This document shows positions 13,654 through 18,957 of a stretch of DNA of 18,957 nucleotides, in pieces (position 1 is the first letter of the stretch; each line of letters starts with the position of its first letter). Origin of the DNA: an uncultured Blautia sp. (GTDB taxonomy: Bacteria > Bacillota > Clostridia > Lachnospirales > Lachnospiraceae); NCBI GenBank assembly GCA_900541345.1, contig UQJE01000048.1:1-18957 (forward strand), given 5' to 3'. The notes below the pieces were generated by a model, which was given only the letters and a program-made list of their open reading frames with translations, did not search any database and was not told the DNA's origin. The translations under genes were made by a program, and so were the position numbers.

Positions 13654-16578
13654 ATGAAAACAGAAAATCTTACAGCGTATGAAATGGTAAAAGAAGAGAA
13701 CCTTACCGACATTCATTCCAAAGGAACATTTCTTCGCCACAGAAAAACAGGAGCGAGGGTTCTCCTGATTGAAAACGAAGATGAAAATAAAGTGTTTAAT
13801 ATTGCATTCCGAACACCGCCTAAGGACAGTACGGGTGTGGCGCATATTCTGGAGCACAGCGTTCTTTGCGGATCCAGAGAATTTCCTTTAAAAGATCCTT
13901 TTGTAGAACTTGTAAAGGGTTCTCTCAATACCTTTTTGAATGCAATGACATATCCGGATAAAACATGTTATCCTGTGGCAAGCTGCAATGATCAGGATTT
14001 TCAGAATCTGATGCACGTATATCTGGATGCTGTTTTTTATCCGAATATTTATAAAAAAGAGGAGATTTTCCGTCAGGAAGGCTGGAACTATCAGCTGGAA
14101 AATCCGGAAGGACCGCTGAAATATAACGGCGTGGTATATAACGAAATGAAAGGAGCCTTTTCGTCACCGGATGAGGTGCTGGAGCGGGAAATCATGAATT
14201 CTCTCTTCCCGGATACGCCATATGGATGTGAATCCGGCGGAAATCCGGAGAACGTTCCGGAATTGACGTATGAGGGATTTCTTGATTTTCACAGAAAATA
14301 TTATCATCCGTCAAACAGCTTTATTTATCTTTATGGAAATATGGATATGGAGGAAAAACTGGATTTCATTGACAAAAAATACCTCTCCTCCTTTGATGTG
14401 CTCTCTGTAGATTCCGTAATTCCGGAACAGGAGGCATTTTCTGCATGTAAAGATATTACGATTCCTTATCCTGTATCTGAGCAGGAAGGTGAGGAAGATA
14501 ACACATATCTTTCTTACAATATGGTGGCAGGAACAGCTACAGATAATCTGAAATGTATGGCGTTTGAAGTGTTGGATTATGCACTTTTAAGTGCACCGGG
14601 AGCTCCTCTTAAAAAAGCACTTCTCGATGCGAAAATCGGAAAAGACATTTACGGTTCTTTTGACGACGGAATTTTACAGCCATATTTTACAGTAGTTGCG
14701 AAGGGGGCAAATGCAGATAAAAAAGAAGAATTTGTTTCTGTGATTCGAAAAGTTCTTACAGATATTGTGGAAAACGGAATTGACAAAAAGGCAGTAGAAG
14801 CAGGAATCAACTATATGGAATTCCGTTATAGAGAAGCGGATTTTTCTTCTTATCCAAAGGGATTAATGTACAGCCTTGATATTCTCGGAGACTGGCTCTA
14901 TGATGACGCAAAACCATTTGCTCAGGTGCAGCAGCTTTCTGTATTCGAAACTCTGAAAAAAGCTGTTTACGAGGGATATTTTGAAGAATTGATTCAGAAG
15001 TATCTTCTTGATAATCCACATGGCTCTGTTCTTACTCTTGTGCCGGAAAAAGGGCTTCAGGCAGAAAGAGAAAAAGCTCTGGAAGAAAAGCTGGAAGCAT
15101 ATAGAAAGAGTCTTTCCCCTGAAGAATTGCAGAGCCTGGTGCAGAAAACAAAAGCTCTGGAAGCTTATCAGGAAGAAGAGGAAGAGCCGGAGGCACTTTC
15201 CTGTATTCCTATGTTAAAAAGAGAGGACATCAAAAAAGAAGCAGCGCATCTTACAAATGAGGAACTTGATCTGGAGGGAAGTCTCTTCTTATATCACGAT
15301 GTATGCACAAATGGGATTGGCTATCTTGATCTCCTTTTTGAGTTTGGAACGCTTACAAGAGAAGAAACTCACTATCTGGGACTTTTGAAATCGGTTCTCG
15401 GATATGTAGATACAGAACATTATACCTACGGAGAGCTGTTTAACGAAATCAATGCAAATACAGGCGGCATTTACAGCGGCGTGGAAGTTTTTGATAACGA
15501 AAATGCACAGGATGGATTCCGTGCCATGTTTTCCGTCCGCGGCAAAGCACTGTATCCGAAGATGAATTTCCTTTTTGATATGGTCCGTGAGATTTTGGAA
15601 ACCTCAAAGCTTGAGGATACCGGACGCCTCTATGAAATTGTGGCGCAGGTAAAATCAAGGGCGCAGGCAAATCTCGCAAGCGCAGGCCATTCCACAGCTG
15701 TACTTCGCGGCGCTTCCTATGCTTCTCCTATGGCGGCTTTCCAGGACGAGATGGCAGGCGTTGGGTATTATCATTTTATTGAAAAGCTGGAAAAAGAATT
15801 TGAGGAGAGAAAAGAAGAGCTTGTTTCTTCTCTTAAAAAGCTTATGAAACGGATTCTCCGTCCGGAATATTTTCATGTAAGCTATACAGGAGAAAGGGAA
15901 TCTCTGGAAAATGTAAAAGTTCTTTGTAAAGATTTAAAGAAACATCTTTGTACAGAGCCGGCAGAAACTTTTGGGGAAGCAATTATCTGTGAAAAGAAGA
16001 ATGAGGGATTAAAGACCTCTGGTCAGGTACAGTATGTGGCCCAGACAGGAAACTTCTGCAAAAAAGGACTTTCTTATACAGGGGCTCTTGATATTTTAAA
16101 GGTAGCGTTAAGCTATGATTACCTCTGGATGAACCTTCGTGTAAAAGGAGGGGCATACGGTTGTATGAGCGGATTTAAGAGAAATGGAGAGAGCTATTTT
16201 GTTTCTTATCGTGATCCGCATCTTGGACGCACCCTGGATGTGTTTAAAGGCATTCCGGAGTATATTCGTACATTCCAGGCAGATGAGAGAGAGATGACAA
16301 AATACATCATCGGAACTATCAGCGGAAAGGATGTACCAAGAACGCCGCAGATGCAGGGAAGTCTTTCTAAAACAGCATATTTCTGTGATGTTACAGAAGA
16401 AATGCTTCAGAAAGAAAGAGATGAAATCTTAAATGCCACAGTGGAGGATATTCACAGACTGGCTCCTCTTGTGGAGGCTGTTCTTTCAGACGGGCAGATT
16501 TGTGTTGTGGGAAGCGAGAGCAAGATAGAAGAAGCAAAAGAAACATTTAAAGAAGTGAAAAACTTAATTACCTGCTGA
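13654..16578 (+). CDS. M16C family zinc metalloprotease (PreP / insulinase type)
   Basis: A 974-residue cytosolic peptidase of the presequence-protease (PreP, falcilysin-like) group, which degrades peptides inside a closed chamber made from two halves. The inverted zinc motif HILEH gives H64, E67 and H68, and NEMKG supplies the third ligand E164. The 96-residue spacing from H68 to E164 matches PreP. The second half carries R829 and Y835 in RVKGGAYG, the substrate-orienting Arg/Tyr pair of the family. An M16C-associated linker lies in the middle (about 460-560) and includes the Glu-rich run EEEEEP. The ATG at 13654 is chosen because AGGAGG lies 5 bases ahead. An upstream in-frame ATG at 13573 would translate through the hairpin and lacks a ribosome binding site. 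No signal peptide is seen. era follows after 41 bases. Confidence 0.93.
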   Translation: MKTENLTAYEMVKEENLTDIHSKGTFLRHRKTGARVLLIENEDENKVFNIAFRTPPKDSTGVAHILEHSVLCGSREFPLKDPFVELVKGSLNTFLNAMTYPDKTCYPVASCNDQDFQNLMHVYLDAVFYPNIYKKEEIFRQEGWNYQLENPEGPLKYNGVVYNEMKGAFSSPDEVLEREIMNSLFPDTPYGCESGGNPENVPELTYEGFLDFHRKYYHPSNSFIYLYGNMDMEEKLDFIDKKYLSSFDVLSVDSVIPEQEAFSACKDITIPYPVSEQEGEEDNTYLSYNMVAGTATDNLKCMAFEVLDYALLSAPGAPLKKALLDAKIGKDIYGSFDDGILQPYFTVVAKGANADKKEEFVSVIRKVLTDIVENGIDKKAVEAGINYMEFRYREADFSSYPKGLMYSLDILGDWLYDDAKPFAQVQQLSVFETLKKAVYEGYFEELIQKYLLDNPHGSVLTLVPEKGLQAEREKALEEKLEAYRKSLSPEELQSLVQKTKALEAYQEEEEEPEALSCIPMLKREDIKKEAAHLTNEELDLEGSLFLYHDVCTNGIGYLDLLFEFGTLTREETHYLGLLKSVLGYVDTEHYTYGELFNEINANTGGIYSGVEVFDNENAQDGFRAMFSVRGKALYPKMNFLFDMVREILETSKLEDTGRLYEIVAQVKSRAQANLASAGHSTAVLRGASYASPMAAFQDEMAGVGYYHFIEKLEKEFEERKEELVSSLKKLMKRILRPEYFHVSYTGERESLENVKVLCKDLKKHLCTEPAETFGEAIICEKKNEGLKTSGQVQYVAQTGNFCKKGLSYTGALDILKVALSYDYLWMNLRVKGGAYGCMSGFKRNGESYFVSYRDPHLGRTLDVFKGIPEYIRTFQADEREMTKYIIGTISGKDVPRTPQMQGSLSKTAYFCDVTEEMLQKERDEILNATVEDIHRLAPLVEAVLSDGQICVVGSESKIEEAKETFKEVKNLITC

Positions 16579-16619
16579 CAAACGGCTGCCGGGAGCAGCT
16601 GAAAAGGAAAGGAAAATCA

Positions 16620-17528
16620 ATGAACGAAAATTTTAAATCCGGATTTGTGGCAATTATCGGACGTCCCAATGTAGGAAAATCTACGCTGATGAACCATCTG
16701 ATCGGACAGAAGATTGCCATTACCTCCAAAAAGCCTCAGACAACAAGAAATAGAATCCAGACGGTATATACAGATGAGACAGGTCAGATCGTGTTTCTTG
16801 ACACACCGGGAATTCACAAGGCAAAAAACAAGCTCGGGGAATATATGGTACAGGTCGCAGAGCGCACTTTAAAAGAAGTGGATGCTATAATGTGGCTTGT
16901 AGAACCAACTACCTTTATAGGAGCAGGGGAACGTCATATAGCGGAGCAGCTTCAGGGAATCGGTGTTCCGGTAATCTTAATTATCAATAAAATTGATACG
17001 GTATCAAGAGAAGAAATTCTCCCGGCTATTGACACATACCGGAAAATCTGTGATTTTGCGGAGATTATCCCCTGTTCTGCGCTTCGCGGTCAGAATACAG
17101 AAGATATTATAAACTGTATTTTCAAATATCTTCCGTATGGTCCTATGTTCTATGATGAGGATACCATTACGGATCAGCCTCAGAGACAGATTGTGGCAGA
17201 AATCATAAGAGAAAAAGCACTTCATGCGCTGGATGCGGAAATTCCTCATGGTATTGCAGTAGCAGTAGACCGTATGAAGGAACGCCCTGGCAAAGGAAAG
17301 CTGATTGATATTGATGCGACTATTATTTGTGAAAAAGATTCCCATAAGGGAATTATTATTGGAAAACAGGGGGCTATGCTTAAAAAAATTGGCAGCAACG
17401 CAAGATTTGAGCTGGAGCGTATGCTGGAAGCCAAAGTCAACTTGAAACTCTGGGTCAAAGTAAAAAAAGACTGGCGCGACAGCGATTTTCTGATTAAGAA
17501 TTTTGGGTATGACAAAAAGGAAATCTGA
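16620..17528 (+). CDS. era: GTPase Era
   Basis: Essential GTPase that binds the 3' end of 16S rRNA during 30S assembly. It has 302 residues, normal for the family. G motifs are G1 GRPNVGKST (residues 14-22), G2 in TTRNRI (41-46), G3 DTPG (61-64) and G4 NKID (123-126), with SALRG as G5. The C-terminal KH domain contains HKGIIIGKQGAMLKKIG and ends WVKVKKDWRDSDFLIKNFGY, the classical Era ending. The ribosome binding site is GGAAAGG. It is followed 2 bases later by recO, the usual era-recO pair in Firmicutes. The upstream member here is an M16C peptidase rather than the more typical ybeY / dgkA / cdd set. Confidence 0.98.
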   Translation: MNENFKSGFVAIIGRPNVGKSTLMNHLIGQKIAITSKKPQTTRNRIQTVYTDETGQIVFLDTPGIHKAKNKLGEYMVQVAERTLKEVDAIMWLVEPTTFIGAGERHIAEQLQGIGVPVILIINKIDTVSREEILPAIDTYRKICDFAEIIPCSALRGQNTEDIINCIFKYLPYGPMFYDEDTITDQPQRQIVAEIIREKALHALDAEIPHGIAVAVDRMKERPGKGKLIDIDATIICEKDSHKGIIIGKQGAMLKKIGSNARFELERMLEAKVNLKLWVKVKKDWRDSDFLIKNFGYDKKEI

Positions 17529-17530
17529 GT

Positions 17531-18283
17531 ATGAGTGATCTGATTACCGTGCAGGGAGTGGTACTTTCTGCTATGCCTGTGGGGGATTACGATAAGCGAA
17601 TCGTTCTTCTTACAAGGGAAAGAGGAAAAATTGCCGTTTTTGCAAAAGGGGCAAGAAGACAGAATAGCTCTTTTATGGCAGCAGCCAATCCCTTTGTATT
17701 TGGAAATTTTACTCTGTTTGAGGGAAGAAGCAGCTATAATTTAAATCAGGTCAGTGTGACGCACCATTTTGTAGAGCTTGCGGGAGAGCAGCCGGGAATT
17801 TATTACGGATATTATTTTCTGGAGCTTGCAGATTATTTTGGTCATGAAGGTACGGACGAGAGAGAGATGATGAATCTTCTTTATGTGACAGTAAAAGCTC
17901 TTTTAAATAAAAATATCAGCAACCGTCTTGTGCGCTGCATATATGAGCTTCGTACTATGGCTGTGCAGGGATTGATGCCGGAGCTTTTAAACTGTGCAGC
18001 CTGCGGAAGAGAATTCGCAGAAAAGGAAGAACTGTTTTTCTCTCAGGAAGTCCACGGTATAATTGGTAAAGAGTGTCTTGGAAAGGTTTCTGATACCAGG
18101 CGTCTTTCCCCTGCTGCCCGTTACGCTATGATTTATATAGTAAGTGCTCCTATGGGGAAACTGTATACCTTCACTGTTACAGAGGAAGTGTTGGGAGAAC
18201 TGGAGTACCATATTCACCGGTATGTTTATCAGAATACAGACAAAAAATTTAAAAGTCTGGACATTTTGGAGATGATGTGTTGA
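17531..18283 (+). CDS. recO: DNA repair protein RecO
   Basis: Mediator of the RecFOR pathway that helps load RecA onto SSB-coated single-stranded DNA. It has 250 residues. The N-terminal OB-fold is seen in VQGVVLSAMPVGDYDKRIVLLTRERGKIAVFAKGARR, followed by the helical region. The usual RecO zinc site is C-x2-C then C-x2-C. Here C155 and C158 (CAACG) are present, but the second pair is reduced to C182, with G179 where its partner normally stands. H173 nearby could substitute, so zinc binding is uncertain. The ATG lies 2 bases after the era stop, indicating translational coupling. The glyS promoter begins 10 bases after its stop. Confidence 0.95.
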   Translation: MSDLITVQGVVLSAMPVGDYDKRIVLLTRERGKIAVFAKGARRQNSSFMAAANPFVFGNFTLFEGRSSYNLNQVSVTHHFVELAGEQPGIYYGYYFLELADYFGHEGTDEREMMNLLYVTVKALLNKNISNRLVRCIYELRTMAVQGLMPELLNCAACGREFAEKEELFFSQEVHGIIGKECLGKVSDTRRLSPAARYAMIYIVSAPMGKLYTFTVTEEVLGELEYHIHRYVYQNTDKKFKSLDILEMMC

Positions 18284-18292
18284 AAAGCGGTA

Positions 18293-18321
18293 TTGAAAAA
18301 GAAGAAAGATGCTAGTATAAT
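18293..18321 (+). promoter_or_regulatory. Strong sigma-A-type promoter for glyS
   Basis: TTGAAA (18293-18298), an exact 17-base spacer and a perfect TATAAT (18316-18321). Transcription would begin near 18328, leaving a leader of about 26 bases before the glyS ATG. That is too short for a T-box riboswitch. Confidence 0.85.
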
Positions 18322-18353
18322 ATAGGCATTGAAAAAAATTTAGGAGAGATGAC

Positions 18354-18957
18354 ATGGAAAAAACAATGGACAAAATCGTAGCTCTGGCAAAAGCGAGAGG
18401 CTTTGTGTATCCGGGCTCTGAAATTTACGGAGGTCTGGCAAATACATGGGACTACGGAAATCTTGGTGTAGAACTGAAGAATAACGTAAAACGCGCATGG
18501 TGGCAGAAATTTATTCAGGAATCCCCTTACAATGTAGGTGTGGACTGTGCTATTTTAATGAATCCTCAGACATGGGTGGCATCTGGACATCTTGGCGGAT
18601 TTTCCGACCCGCTTATGGACTGCCGTGAATGTCATGAGCGTTTCCGTGCAGATAAGCTGATTGAGGACTTCTGTGCAGAACACGACATTGCCATTGAAGG
18701 CAGCGTAGATTCCTGGTCTCAGGAACAGATGGCAGATTTCATCAGAGAGCATGAAATTCCATGCCCGACCTGCGGCAAACATAATTTTACAGATATTCGC
18801 CAGTTCAACCTGATGTTCAAAACATTCCAGGGTGTAACTGAAGATGCAAAAAATACAGTATATTTAAGACCTGAGACAGCACAGGGTATTTTTGTAAACT
18901 TTAAAAATGTGCAGAGAACTTCCCGTAAGAAAATTCCGTTTGGAATCGGACAGATTG
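18354..18957 (+). CDS. glyS: Glycine--tRNA ligase, single-chain class II type, N-terminal part (3' end outside window)
   Basis: Charges tRNA-Gly with glycine. The first 201 codons are visible, and the alpha2-dimer (eukaryote/Firmicute-like) form usually has about 460 residues. Diagnostic stretches are ARGFVYPGSEIYGGLANTWDYGNLGVELKNNVK, ASGHLGGFSDPLMDC, then two Cys pairs C90-x2-C93 (CREC) and CPTCG at the expected distance for the insertion domain, then FNLMFKTFQG and YLRPETAQGIFVNFKN with RKKIPFGIGQI, leading into class II motif 2. The start ATG has a TAGGAGAG ribosome binding site. It stands behind its own promoter right after recO and runs off the window end without damage. Confidence 0.97.
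   Translation, partial: MEKTMDKIVALAKARGFVYPGSEIYGGLANTWDYGNLGVELKNNVKRAWWQKFIQESPYNVGVDCAILMNPQTWVASGHLGGFSDPLMDCRECHERFRADKLIEDFCAEHDIAIEGSVDSWSQEQMADFIREHEIPCPTCGKHNFTDIRQFNLMFKTFQGVTEDAKNTVYLRPETAQGIFVNFKNVQRTSRKKIPFGIGQI

Noticed and set aside
16584..16599. Short dyad GCTGC/GCAGC between the protease and era
   Set aside because: Only 5 bp and no T tract. It is expected by chance in a sequence of this length.
1..18957. CRISPR arrays, insertion sequences, prophage genes, tRNA or rRNA genes
   Set aside because: No regularly spaced repeats, no transposase or integrase motifs and no tRNA-like CCA-ended cloverleafs were seen. The whole window is accounted for by chromosomal genes.

Overview
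The window looks like core chromosome of a low-to-moderate GC anaerobic Firmicute, most likely a Lachnospiraceae-type Clostridia (Blautia / Mediterraneibacter / Dorea neighbourhood). This rests on the truB-ribF-(insert)-rpsO-pnp block, the oxygen-independent nucleotide reductase activase NrdG, a single-chain glycyl-tRNA synthetase, and several Clostridia-restricted families (DUF1292, DUF5662). No mobile element, CRISPR array, rRNA or tRNA is visible. Genes are densely packed and no gene-free gap exceeds 300 bases.

Region 1 (1-6746, plus strand) is translation and RNA metabolism. It holds the end of truB, ribF, a Na/phosphate cotransporter with a PhoU tail, rpsO with its own promoter and structured leader, an intrinsic terminator, then pnp with nrdG and dut behind it. 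It ends at a 21-bp bidirectional terminator. nrdG and dut give this run a deoxynucleotide supply and sanitation ending.

Region 2 (6747-8600, minus strand) has two genes, each with a recognisable promoter: a small DUF1292 protein with an unusual Cys cluster, and a CPA2/Kef-type cation:proton antiporter. Region 3 (8609-11807, plus strand) holds exonuclease III, a GH13 isoamylase-like protein whose catalytic residues all appear replaced, and a DUF5662 protein whose start overlaps the GH13 stop (ATGA).

Region 4 (11857-18957, plus strand) holds UDP-galactopyranose mutase (glf) broken by a frameshift near its 3' end, an unrecognised 194-residue protein, a large PreP-like M16C metalloprotease, era, recO, and the first third of glyS behind a near-consensus promoter.

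Most of the window is conserved housekeeping. The observations best worth a second look are the apparently catalytically dead GH13 protein coupled to a His-rich DUF5662 protein, the glf frameshift, the rpsO leader hairpin, the Cys-rich DUF1292 N-terminus, and a dyad with a possible short leader ORF upstream of exonuclease III.
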